A DNA stretch of 64,000 nt from Aurelia coerulea (taxonomy: Eukaryota > Cnidaria > Scyphozoa > Semaeostomeae > Ulmaridae), in NCBI GenBank assembly GCA_039566865.1, contig CM076956.1:8877511-8941510 (forward strand). Reading direction: 5' to 3'. Positions 53,464 through 64,000 of the stretch are shown here, piece by piece; the stretch's first letter is position 1, and every line of letters begins with the position of its first letter. A program made the position numbers and the translations under genes. The notes below the pieces were generated by a model. That model worked only from the letters and a program-made list of their open reading frames with translations. It had not been told where the DNA came from and searched no databases.

Positions 53464-55537
53464 CCCGGGGGGGGTACTTCATTGTTAAGTTGTACTGGAC
53501 GTGCCGCTCATATGGATGGGTTTTTTCATCCGAAATTCTCTACATATGGGTCTGTTTTTAACCACAATTCTGGTAGATGGGTACTTCTTTGAGAATTTTC
53601 TTATCAATCAGCCCCATAATGATAATCCAGGCCAAAAAACTGAAATTTTCCTTTGTTTCAAATCGAAAAATTCATGCACATGGGTCAAAAATTTCCTGAT
53701 ATTCATGCAAATGGGTAGACTAGCTACACTAGTCCCTCGATTTCGCTGTTGTTGTTGTTGCTGATGGCCAGCTCAATGAGGGACTAGTTGCCAGAGAGTG
53801 TCTCAAATCGGAATTTTCAGAACGAAAAACCTGATTGTAATCTGATTGGAGCATTTCGGCTAAAACAATAGAAATTTTTTTTGTAGCCAATCAACTTTTC
53901 CTCTCTTTACTTATTTTTACTGGAAAACCTCCCTTTGAAGTAGAGGCCTGTTTGGTCTGAGTTTTTCAAGAATGGCGACCGGCGCTGTCGTCGCAGCTTG
54001 ATCGACCTGAAGAGCAGAAGCAAATGAAGCTGAAGGAATTTAGCTAGCCATTTGGCATGATGAAGTGGGCACTGGGAAGAGATATTTGTTTGTGCTCTAA
54101 CAGGAAATGGCAAAATGTAATGCTGTTGTGATACTTGAGAGGCATTTTCAAGACAGCAGTGAGTGTCAGTCTGTCAGTACACTGGCAGTGTAGTGTAGGC
54201 CTACTCTAAGTTCAGGTTAGTGATTTTTTCGTTTACATTTGGCTCGTGTATTTCAATTTCAGGGCCTCCGATGACTTGGGGACCGGGGGGCCACGCCCCC
54301 CCCCACATGTTTGCAAATCATGCCGTTTTGAAAGGCAGCTCATCATCATGTTATTGTGTTGTGGTAATTTTTTGTATCAAGTTTGGCCTGCCCCCCCCCC
54401 ACTTTTCTGATCTCGTCGGGGGCCTTGAATTTCTAATATTATCTAACTGCGAGCATGTTACTTGGCAATGTTGGGCTGTTCTACTTTATCACCTTAACAG
54501 TTGTTTTGGTTTGAATGCATTTGATCTGCCAAATAAAACAATCTTAGATATTTTAGAAGTTTAGAATCTTTATAAGTTCCATATGTGATCCAACCCCCCC
54601 CCCCCCCACCCCGTGTTTGGATCACATACGAAAAGGAAAGGGTGATATAATTTTTTGCTTGTGATTTAACAAGTACTTGTTACTTTATCACATTGATGTT
54701 GATGTTCTTAATTCATAGGGGTTAGTTTAAAGCAAGATATCTGCTTCATTGTTATCAGACCTCGCATCAGTATGCATTTAGGTGGCACTTTTCTTGGAGA
54801 GAGTTTGTCTATCTGATGCAGCAAATCACTTGGAGCAAATATAAAGAACAGTTCCCTTGAAAATTCCTTGTACTTCAGTCCTTCAGATACCACTTAACTG
54901 ATTGCTAATGATAATGTATAATGATGATGAAATGTCTAATCTTGTCAAGTCTTTGGTTCTTTCCTTTATCTTTGGTCACTCTGAACTTTGGTCACTTTAT
55001 CTTTGGTCACTTTGATAGGGGGGGCTCTCTCCTCGATTAGTTTACCTATTGAGAGAGCTCCTCCTTTAAATAATTCTCTCCGTGGTGAATTTATATATAT
55101 ATGAAACTGAAACTCCTCTGAAATTTCAAATTTATGTTCACTGTCCATGCTCAATTTTGTCAGAGTCATAAACTGTCTAAAATTCTTTCAAATTCACATG
55201 AATGAAACTTGGTATCAATGTGTTGTTTTCTTGAGTCATATTTTGATGATAACTGATCACAGCAGCAACAACAACCAAAATACTAATTCCGTGGTCCGCG
55301 TTTTACGCATGTAGCGCTTATGAAAACGAGGCTATCAAGTTGTTCCGATTTCAGACACTGTTTGGCAACAAGTCTCTGTATATAGCGACAAATCAGTTCT
55401 AAGGAGCATACAGAGATTGTGTAGCCAGTCTAGCAAATGGGCTCGAAATTTTTGAATACTCCATCATACGAATGGGTCCTTTTCTCAAAGTCCAGATTCA
55501 GGTCGAATCGTGTTGACAATGAAGTACCCCCCCCGGG
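53464..55537. mobile_element. G-run-ended element, copy 5, itself interrupted
   Basis: CCCGGGGGGGGTACTTCATTGT at the left and the inverse ACAATGAAGTACCCCCCCCGGG at the right. ACTGCGCT flanks both sides (53456-53463, 55538-55545), an 8-bp target duplication. The outer 250 and 110 bases share the family style (CATATGGATGGGT, CATACGAATGGGTCC phrases). The middle, about 53725-55420, is a separate insertion bordered by GTAGACTAGCTACAC and GTGTAGCCAGTCTAGC and holds further repeats. No gene recognised in it. Confidence 0.75.
54576..54632. repeat. Hairpin with poly(C) loop
   Basis: TATGTGATCCAA pairs with TTGGATCACATA around a run of about 14 C residues. Confidence 0.75.
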
Positions 55538-55732
55538 ACTGCGCTCTGCCTGTTCACTTTACCTTGAAAGGGTAAAGTGAACTATTTAGTTAGCCATTGT
55601 TCGATAAAACCAAAGGAATGCTGGTAGAACCCAAAACAGGACTTATTTTGCCCCTCTAAGGAGTTCTTCGCATGCCAAAACGAAACAAACCAATCAAATT
55701 GATGAGAGCGATATTTCAAGAAAAATTAAGGT

Positions 55733-55818
55733 CGTATTCTTTTGGGCATCTGAAGTCTGCGAGGTCTTCTGAAAACGGTAGACTTCGCAGAGAAAATTGT
55801 CAGTTACCAAAAGAATGC
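55733..55818. mobile_element. Small TIR element (GTATTCTTTTGG ends)
   Basis: GTATTCTTTTGG at the left and CCAAAAGAATGC at the right, with GAAAACGGTAGACTTC inside. A related left part runs off the window at 63881-64000. Confidence 0.6.
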
Positions 55819-55934
55819 ACGTAGCCCTGTTCCGATCACTGAAAAAGAAACCTTAAGTTACTTGGCCTAAGTAAATTTTATCCGAAAAGTTAATGCTAAT
55901 GAATTATTCCTTATTTCATAGTTTAAAATATAGA

Positions 55935-57760
55935 AACCAGTTATTGTACATTTAGTGAGAAACAATTTTCCAAAAGAATTGAAAACTGGTGAGATCTCGT
56001 ATCTTTTCAAAAGTCTTGATGCTTTTATCAAGAAGAATTATGGACCGATAACGGTTTTATGGGTTTATCATCTGTTTCCAAAATTTATGAGAGGGTTTTA
56101 GAAAGTCATATACAGTAGTGTCCCGCATATAAGAAACAACTTTTTCAATTTCAGGTCTGATGCGTTTCTTATAAAATGAGATAAACTTGCAAATCAGGGT
56201 AAAGTTTCTTATTACAAAAATCATATACTGTTGAACCAGACATGATCTCTATTGATGATTATTATTTTGAATTGTATTTGTAAATTTTCACTTCCAGAAT
56301 ATGCTACAGTTATTTCAGGAAGGTGCATTTTGCATACAAAATTATTTTTTCATTTGAATAGGTACAGTTCAATACAACTGGAAAGCTGAAAAATTCCGAG
56401 GTTTCAAACCATAGTTTTTAAATAAGAAACAAGTTTTTTTCAGACCTGAAGAAGTTTCTTATAAAATGGGGTATTATTTTGAAAATCAGGGTCTGTGTTT
56501 CTTAAATTTGTGTTTCTTATATGCGGGACACTACTGTAAAATCTCATGCCCTTAGCTTCCTTTCTCCTCTTTTGTGTGGATTTCAAGAGGGCTATGGAAC
56601 CCAGCATGCACTTGTAAGACTAATGGAGACTTGTAAAATGACCTTAGATAAACGGGGTATAGCAGCAGCACTATTCATGAACCTCTCAAAGGCTTTTGAT
56701 TACTTAAATCATGAGCTCTTGATTGCAAAATTAAGTGCTTATGGTTTCAGTGTGCGTGCATTGCGGTTGATCCACATAGCTATCTCAGCGAAAGGAAGCA
56801 GAGCGTGAAGATATATGGGTCTTTCAGTACGTGGAGAGAAGCAGTAATTGGAGTGCCACAAGGTTCGGTCTTGGGGCCTCTGCTGTTTAACATATACCTA
56901 AATGATCTCTTCATGTTTGTGAAAGACACTCAAATCTGCAACTATGCAGATGATACGACAATCTATGTAAGTGCTAACAACATTGAAAGTGTCACCAAAA
57001 CATTAGACAGTGATGCCCTTAAAATTACAAAATGGTTTCCAAACAACTGCATGAAGCTGAATGAGAACGAATGCCACCTACCTAATGGTATTTGGAGACA
57101 AGAGTAACAATGTTTCCATAAATATCGGAAGTGTAACGATAAATGAGAGCACAGAAGAAAAGCTGCTGGGTGTGATTTTTGACAAAAAGCTCAGCTTCAA
57201 ACAGCAAGTAAAATCTCTTTGCAAGAAGGCTGGTCAAAAGCTACATGCTCTTTCAAGAATTTCTCATTTCCTTGATACTGAGCAGCTGCTGAAACGAATA
57301 ATGAAGGCATTTATCTTGTCCCAATTCAACTACTGTCCTCTTGTATGGATGATGTTCTGTGACAGAACATTGAACAATAAAATTAACCATATTCACGAAC
57401 GGGCATTGCGAATAACTTACAAAGATATGAAATCAGATTTTGATACGATGTTACTAAGAGACAATTCGGTCCCACTCCACATAAGGAACTTACAATTGCT
57501 AATGACTGAAGTCTTTAAGACAAAATTGAGCCTTAATCCCAGCTTCATGAAGGACATTTTCGTTGAAAAACAGGTTTCTTATGGGTTAAGAGGCTGCATA
57601 ACCTATCCTTACCACAAGCACGCACTACGTGCTATGGCTTAGAGACAATATCGTTTCTTGGGTGTAGATTATGGCAGGCACTTCCTAATGACCTAAAACA
57701 GTCAGATACTCTCTCCAGTTTCAAAAGGAAAATCAAAGCCAGGAGGGAGAGGAATGTAAT
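55935..57760 (+). pseudogene. LINE reverse transcriptase (CR1/jockey-like), frameshifted and interrupted
   Basis: Begins about 55935 (NNFPKELKTGEISYLFKS, then SVSKIYERVLESHI), is cut by the TA-flanked MITE at 56113-56536 and resumes HALSFLSPLLCGFQEGYGTQ. Motif A appears as LSKAFDYLNHELL, motif B as GVPQGSVLGPLLF (frame of 56805-57107) and motif C as NYADDTTIYV. A further frameshift leads to 57061-57642 (EEKLLGVIFDKKLSFKQQV). The tail after 57642 reads WQALPNDLKQSDTLSSFKRK in yet another frame. At least three frameshifts: a dead copy. Confidence 0.88.
56113..56536. mobile_element. 424-bp Tc1/mariner-type MITE in a TA site
   Basis: Perfect inverted ends of about 25 bases, CAGTAGTGTCCCGCATATAA. 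Flanked by TA on both sides (56111-56112, 56537-56538). The interior repeats AGTTTCTTATAAAATG phrases. The CAGTA start and TA duplication fit the pogo/Tc1-mariner group. Inserted in the LINE at 55935-57760; no gene inside. Confidence 0.88.
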
Positions 57761-59522
57761 TGTAGAATATGCAGACCTTTCGTGGCACAGGTTGGGTTCT
57801 TGAGCTGATATTAAATTTTCTGCTCTGTATTTACCGAGAAAAAAAAATGAAAACATTGTAAATATTAAAAGCATTGTAAAAATCTGTAAAATGTATCTGT
57901 ATTTAATCATTCGGAATTTTATTTATTTTTTAATTTTTTCTTACAAATTATACTTTTTTAGATAGTAGGCTTGAATTAGCTCTTAGTTATAGCTACTGTA
58001 TCTATATGTATATATGTCTTGTATGAATTTGATACTAAAATTTTCGACGAATGGAGAAAAATGGAAAAATTGAGGTGCTATATGTATATATGTCTTGTAT
58101 GAATTTGATACTAAAATTTTCGACGAATGGAGAAAAATGGAAAAATTGAGGTGTCTTGTATGTATGTATATATATATATATATATGGAGGCCTACTTTAG
58201 ATAAATTGATAATAATAATAATAATAATAGCGACCGTCTTCTGTAAAATCTTTGTCGGAAAACACAGCGATAAAATCGCGATATCTTCATTCCATCGCCA
58301 AGGGGAGGATTACAATCAAATGCTTGTATTGTATGCGTTATGGAAATCATTTGGTTGACTGTTGAGTCACCTGAACGAAAACCTCATTGATTAGGGTTGA
58401 GAATCTCACATGACACTAGACGTGAATATAAAGGATCGAATATGAGTTTTCAAGTATTTTCCCAAAAACTGGAAGAAGAGATATTGGACGATAGTTCCCT
58501 TTCACATTTCTCTCATTCTTCTTATGAACAGGCACAACGTTTGCATCGGCCATGTTATAAAATAAACTTTGCACTGTCCCTTAAGGTGATTTCCTTAATG
58601 ATGGGTGTAATAAAAAAATTATCTGCCACACCCTGAACTGGGCCCTTTTGGTTTGCTAACCCCTAACCATCCTGCAATTTAGATGCCAGACCGCCCCTGC
58701 TTGAATAATACAATAATGTCTGAACATTGGAAATGATCCGAAAAAACTTGTTTTGAAATTTTCACGAGGGCATAGGAAGTGAACATGAAAGAAACTCGAA
58801 AGAAACTCGGAGAGTTCCTAATAGTGAAACCGCTGGCCAGTGGCACCGAGAAAATCAACAACAACAGCAACTGTTTTTATCAAAGCAATGGCTTAAGATG
58901 GAGGGCGAGAATGAAACGAAGCGGCCTTCGCTAGTAACAGCTTTAATATCTACCAAAGACACGACTGGCACGAAAAACGGACAAGCTCACGATGACACGC
59001 TGTTAGAGAAAGCAAAATTGAAGACTAAAGACAAGGTCGTCAGTGTTTGGAACAACGTAAAATATGGTAAATTAGATAAAGAACGCGCGCTCGTTTAGAC
59101 CTATCCCAAGGCGTCGTTTTAGCTCTAAAGTTTCGGTCCATCATAAAGTTCAGTTAGATTCTGAAATAAAGGAAAAATAAGTGAGCCATAAAAAGACAAA
59201 CCAAAATTCAGTTAGTAGGTAGAGTGGTTTCGAGTATTATGGGACGTCGGGTATTTTGGAACATTATTCAGTAAATGAAGCTTAGGGGCCTGGGGATGAG
59301 AAAGAAACTTCTTAATTTCACTTGATGTACCTCTGCTGTCATATTTATTTTGATCGATGTTATTAGGCTGCTGTAGCATATTGTGTATTCTCCGTATCGC
59401 TGATAATGTCAGAGTAAGACGGACTGAAAAGAAAGGCTTGGGGCAAGTCTAACGCCTTTTCGACGAAAACATGGTGCAATACTGGGTTTTACCTTGGCAT
59501 ATTGGGTATGTGGGGCGAGCGA
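57761..59522. other. LINE 3' region, short tandem repeats, no gene recognised
   Basis: Two 73-base copies (58005-58077, 58081-58153) of a unit containing TTCGACGAATGGAGAAAAAT, then (TA)n at about 58164-58184 and (AAT)n at about 58210-58229. No exon or transposon ends were recognised in the remainder. The 66-codon frame at 58898-59098 (KLKTKDKVVSVWNNVKYGKL) reads like protein but cannot be assigned. Confidence 0.55.
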
Positions 59523-59983
59523 CTAAGACCCCGTTTACACGGTAGCGGATCAAAAGTTTTGCGGATAAAAGTGTGACGGATCACACTCCCGTCTACACGG
59601 TAGCGGATCAAAATTGTATCGGATCACGGTCCCGTTTACACGGTAGCGGATCAGCGGTCACCATAGAAATAGGGTGAGGTCACATTCAAGATACAAACTG
59701 CAATTATGATTAAACTTCGTTTGTATGGAAAATACCCTCGTAACGAATCCGAAGCGAAATTGATGCGGATCACTTGCGTTTACACGGCGCAGAGTAAGAG
59801 TGATCCGATACAAAAGTGATCCGACACATAACGAGTTCGCTTTCGTAGCAGGATCAACATTGATGCGGATAGCGGAGCAGAAGTGTATCGGATTACTTCG
59901 AGCTCGTGTAAACGGGAGGCCGATCCGCAACACTTTTTGTATCGAATCAAAAGTGATCCGCTACCGTGTAAACGGGGTCTTAG
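59523..59983. mobile_element. GTTTACACGG-ended MITE
   Basis: CTAAGACCCCGTTTACACGG at the left, CCGTGTAAACGGGGTCTTAG at the right. The left end carries three tandem versions of CCCGTTTACACGGTAGCGGA. AAAGTGATCCG phrases recur inside in both orientations. No gene. Confidence 0.82.
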
Positions 59984-60186
59984 GCCCTGTTTACAAGGTA
60001 CCGGTACAACTTAGAATCCGTTACAAAATAGCAATGGATCTGCCTACTGTTTACATAGTGCCTGATAATCCGCAACACTATTGTTACTTCTACCTTTATA
60101 ATAATTTTGTCCAGGAGCAGTGTGAATGCTCTTGAACCGTTTCAACTTAGCAAAGGTTCCAAACTGCACCGACACGGTGTAAACGA
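59984..60186. mobile_element. Adjacent related MITE (GTTTACAAGGTACCGG end)
   Basis: CCCTGTTTACAAGGTACCGG at the left and CACGGTGTAAAC at the right, butted against the previous element with no spacer. Same end motif class. Confidence 0.55.
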
Positions 60187-61691
60187 CAGAAACGACATCT
60201 TATACAAACCCCGCTAGTCGACCTTAGTTGAATGAGGTAAAAATTTGGATGGGCTGCTCCGAACTGCCGCCCATTCAAAATGTTCCATGTCTTACGTACT
60301 TGAAATTAGGTAATGAAGACGATGAGCCTCTGAGAAAACAGATCATCTTTTTGTTTTTGTTTTGCTGATAGTCGGTGTTTGTTTTCTCGTATATTGTTGC
60401 TTGCTGGCTGGAGTAGAGATGTGCTTGATCACACCTCTTGTGGTATAATCGTGTAAATCGTCTTGTGAATCGTCTTGTATTATGTTGTAATCGTATTGTT
60501 AATGCAGTTTGTGTTATATCAACCTAAAGTCTTTTGAAAATTTCAAAAATTGTATTAGCTTTACTTCGTTGTTAACTTATTTTGCAGTTTTGTAATTATT
60601 CACTGATATATAAAAAAGATCGTCTTTAACATGCTACTCTGCAGGGACACAATAAATCTTAGTTCTTTTTTCTGATAGATTTTCTGATGTGACTCTAATG
60701 AAAGGGATGGGTTAGAAAGATGCATCACGACATGAAAAAGAAACAACAAAAAAGAATATGCTCGCGTTTACCAGCAGTTTCTACTTTATCCAAAATTATG
60801 AATATACAACTGTTGTAAGAGCAAAATCTATTTTGGAAAGTACGACATAAAACCTAAAGAGAACCTAGACTTATGACGATGAGTCCCTTGTATCCCTGCG
60901 GTACCTTGCTCAACAGGGACTCATATTGAAACAGTTAAAAACCTGACCCTATCTTCTGCATTCGATCGATCGAATCTGGATCGAACGACTGCTTCGGCTC
61001 TGTTCAACGGTCACTCCTCAGAAAGGAAATGCGATAGAAACCACGGTAAGCAGACACAACACTTAATTAACATTGACTGACGCTCTGTTGACTGACGCGC
61101 CATCTTTCTTTCAAAGAGCACAGGGAAACAAGAGACTCATCGTCATAAGTCTAAAGAGAACCCGCACGGTTGTAAATAAAAGGCACATGCTGAAGAATGA
61201 ATGTGAAGATCAAATCAAAAATAAAAGAAATTTAGTAACTAAAAAGCTAATGAACTATCAAGTGAGAAGATGTCACGTGGGCTGAGTCACGTAACCGTAA
61301 ACAAAACCTGCTTTCTCTGTGATCTACATTGCTTCAGGCACGTTTCTGTTATCTTCTGTGCAAATTTTGGTGGATGGGTTGAACCCACAATGAAATTATA
61401 TCTGATAGTCCACCAATAACTCTGCCATCTTACAACATATGAATGTTTTGTTTGTTTCTGTGCGAAATTCCAAAGTCCATCTTCAAAATAACGCTTTCAC
61501 TTGAGAGAAATTGTGGAATATCTGTGTGATATAGCCCATCAAAAAACTGCACAAGAGTCGTTTCGAAAGAACTTTGTATACTTTACGTGACCCAGCTCCT
61601 TTTAGCCTGCGTGCAGACTCTGTCAGAAAAATCGAAAAGAAGGAAATGCAGGCTAGCCCCTTTACGCACTGGTAAATTATTACCGCGAAAC
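60187..61691. other. No gene recognised; small inverted repeats
   Basis: AGACTTATGACGATGAGTC (about 60868) is inverted at about 61133-61151, bounding some 280 bases. A TAGCCTGCGTGCA...TGCAGGCTA hairpin lies at 61606-61653. Nothing else recognisable. Confidence 0.5.
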
Positions 61692-63145
61692 CCTTCGCGT
61701 GTGTTTGTGGCCCGGAAATAATCCAAAAATCTACACTTGGTATAATAAGCTTGCATTAAAATTCGTTCGTAAGAGATCCTACACAAAATTTCTAAACAAA
61801 ATACAAATAAATGGAAGACGTCGCAAATAAGAAAAATTCTGTTGAAAGCATCCCTGTTGCAAATTGTGTGCTGTAACAAATATTCTAACAGTCCAGAATC
61901 TTTAGTTATTCCTGTGATTGGGCAACACACTAATTAACGCACCCCGCCTGGAACTACCTCAAGCTTAGCACAACGAAATTTCCTAATCGTGCAATAAGTA
62001 CATTTTCAGTGACGATGCATTTAAATATCTTCACTTTCAAGTTTCAAGCATTGCCCAATAAAAAAGTGAAAATTTGTAAAGGTCAATTTGCAAAGCAAAC
62101 AATAATAAGTCCTGAAGATAACCCTCAAATTCTAAGTGTCAATAACTGAAATTGCAATGAAGTGTAAGAAATTACAGTCTGTTCACTGAACTTATGGGCA
62201 ATTTTAGAAACTTGGTTCATTATTTTTTAGAAACTTTGTTCATTATTGGTTCAATTATTCGTACGGATAGCCTTCCCGTTCACACGATACCTGACCTGCC
62301 TATCCGCATGAAAATTAGTACGGCTATCCGTACTCATTTTCATCCACATACAAAAGCGTACTAATTTGAAACTAAGCCGGACGCAAATTTGTACAGCACC
62401 GTGCAAACGCTTGAATATTAGTACGGATTCACAATGAGGGTGCTTTTCATTCAATACGAGGCGTGATCATGATGACTGCTGGCTTTGTTCCTTTGTTGAT
62501 ACTCTGATTGTTGTGCTAATTGGCGCGCTCTTTTTGTTACCAGCCTTGGCAAATAACAGGTAAGAACATTTTTTCTTGACGACAAACCGGATGCCTATAA
62601 GGACTAATTTTAGTACGGTACCGTACCGTGTAAACGCACAGAAACGAATTAATTTTCGTCCGTACAAATTTTCATTCGCTATCGTGCAAATTGTTAAATG
62701 GAAAGGGCATATGGTAGCACCATTTTTGCACACCAAATGATGGTTAATCAGACCGTGAACTGAGAATTGTCCATTGACTGAGTGAACTGACTGTAAATCT
62801 GTCATGCGTGTTCCTTAAAGGCAGTCTGTCACATATCTGATTGGCCGCAACAACGTCATAGATCAACACAACAGCGACAAAGGAGGACTGATCGTTTTCA
62901 CTTTCTACGGTTGTAGAAATTCAGTAGGATTAGCATCCATCCGAATTTCCTATTCCTTGTATGGTCATTATTACCCAATGAAATGCGTGACAGACTGCCT
63001 TCAAGCTACTTGCAAGCAAACTAAATCATTAAATAATGTATCCTAAATGATGCATAACAACACCGAGATTTCAAAAAATAAAAAGGGGTGAAATTACTCA
63101 AATTAAAAATGAGTCCAGTGTCTGTTGCTCCGCAATGTGCAGTGT

Positions 63146-63253
<108 letters not shown>

Positions 63254-63466
63254 TTACAACGGAGGATTCCTTCAATTCCAGCAATAACATCAGCAGAGGT
63301 GCATGGGGTAACAAGAGCAAATTTTGTAAACAAAGGATTCAGGTCTGTTTAAGACAAATCGATTTCGAAACCTAAACAATAGATTTCACACCTTATGCGC
63401 AGCCAACCATAGTGTTTTGCACTCTCTGTTTATTTTGATTTGATTGAGTGCACTCAGAGGGGTAGC

Positions 63467-63735
63467 TTAGTGGTAGCGTACTGGACTACCTATTGAAGGT
63501 GAGTGATTCGATTTCCCAACCTAGTGAACATGCTACCTTCTAAAGCGATGTGAGTCACCAAATCTCTGTTGCTCCAGGCTAAAGGTACCAGCGAGAGGAA
63601 GGACAAGGATACTGCTTGGAAAATCCTTCTTCTCAGACCAAGTTCACAATGTACCAACAAAGTGTAAAGGGGCTCTTAGATTTCCCAAAACTACCTTCGA
63701 GAGCTAGGTAGACAAACAGAAAAATAAACAAAGCA
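63467..63735 (+). repeat. tRNA-like SINE, copy 2
   Basis: A box TAGCTTAGTGG at 63473-63483 and B box GATTCGATTTC at 63505-63515. Same body as 31375-31640, one base shorter in the anticodon region. Confidence 0.55.
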
Positions 63736-63880
63736 AGCCTGCTACGGGTACATTATTGCTCCACCTTCTAAACACACAAATTAGAGCATTCACAATGCAA
63801 TGGTACAATATCGGACAATTTTCCATGCCACTTTTTACAACGATTGAACAGAGCCTGCCTGAAAACGGAACGATCACTTA

Positions 63881-64000
63881 GGGCGTATTCTTTTGGTCAT
63901 TCTGTTTTCGGTAGACTTCCGAGAGATTTTTGACGCATTCTTTTGGACTCTACTGAAAACGGTAGACTTCCGAGGCCTCGGAAACCTTCTGCTCCTGAAG
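63881..64000. mobile_element. Start of a GTATTCTTTTGG element, cut by the window edge
   Basis: GCGTATTCTTTTGGTCATTC then GACGCATTCTTTTGGACTCT and two GGTAGACTTCCGAG words. Related to 55733-55818. It marks the right border of the duplicated segment. Confidence 0.5.

Noticed and set aside
54220..54564. 114-codon frame
   Set aside because: Spans poly(C) runs and has no recognisable domain; lies in an insertion inside a mobile element.

Overview
This is a gene-poor, repeat-rich stretch of animal nuclear DNA, most likely from an anthozoan cnidarian such as a stony coral. Host genes are split into short exons with GT-AG introns. The two best host genes are a secreted laccase-type multicopper oxidase and a calcyphosin-like EF-hand protein. 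Most other coding-looking sequence belongs to non-LTR retrotransposons and DNA transposons. There are no bacterial operons and no phage, CRISPR or rRNA signals. The organism assignment is inference from gene families and repeat style, not a database match.

Layout. 1-7.1 kb: four minus-strand exons of a multicopper oxidase (the rest of the gene would lie off the left edge), with its introns full of small mobile elements. 7.1-8.4 kb: a truncated LINE flanked by an unusually long (about 260 bp) direct repeat, next to the oxidase start exon. 8.9-12.5 kb: a fold-back element, two G-run-ended elements, LINE tails and a hairpin. 13.7-22.7 kb: a mosaic of recent duplications, a 30-bp minisatellite, and a LINE tail interrupted by a 3.0-kb DNA transposon carrying a decayed unknown protein. 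23-26.1 kb: small inverted-repeat elements and an intact 248-residue class I glutamine amidotransferase. 27.5-31.8 kb: a segment present again at 61.7-63.9 kb. The first copy carries a LINE that the second lacks, so the second preserves the empty site.

31.2-40.4 kb: five consecutive minus-strand exons of a calcyphosin-like calcium-binding protein, with a 2.1-kb giant-inverted-repeat element and other elements in its introns. The last exon is repeated at 63.1 kb. 42.7-47.7 kb: an apparently intact two-gene DNA transposon with about 210-bp terminal inverted repeats. It encodes a THAP/DDE transposase (+) and, convergently, a SAP-SWIM-YqaJ-PHD protein (-); this fits the ISL2EU type. 47.9-51.8 kb: a minus-strand LINE split by a 1.4-kb insertion that itself contains a 253-bp near-perfect palindrome with a 10-bp target duplication. 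52-57.8 kb: nested inverted-repeat elements, a G-run-ended element and a plus-strand LINE split by a TA-flanked MITE. 59.5-64 kb: further MITEs and the second copy of the 27.5-kb segment.

The most unusual pattern is a set of dispersed non-coding elements that begin and end in long G/C runs (about CCCGGGGGGGTACTT). Four of the five examples are flanked by 8-bp target duplications, one of them imperfect.
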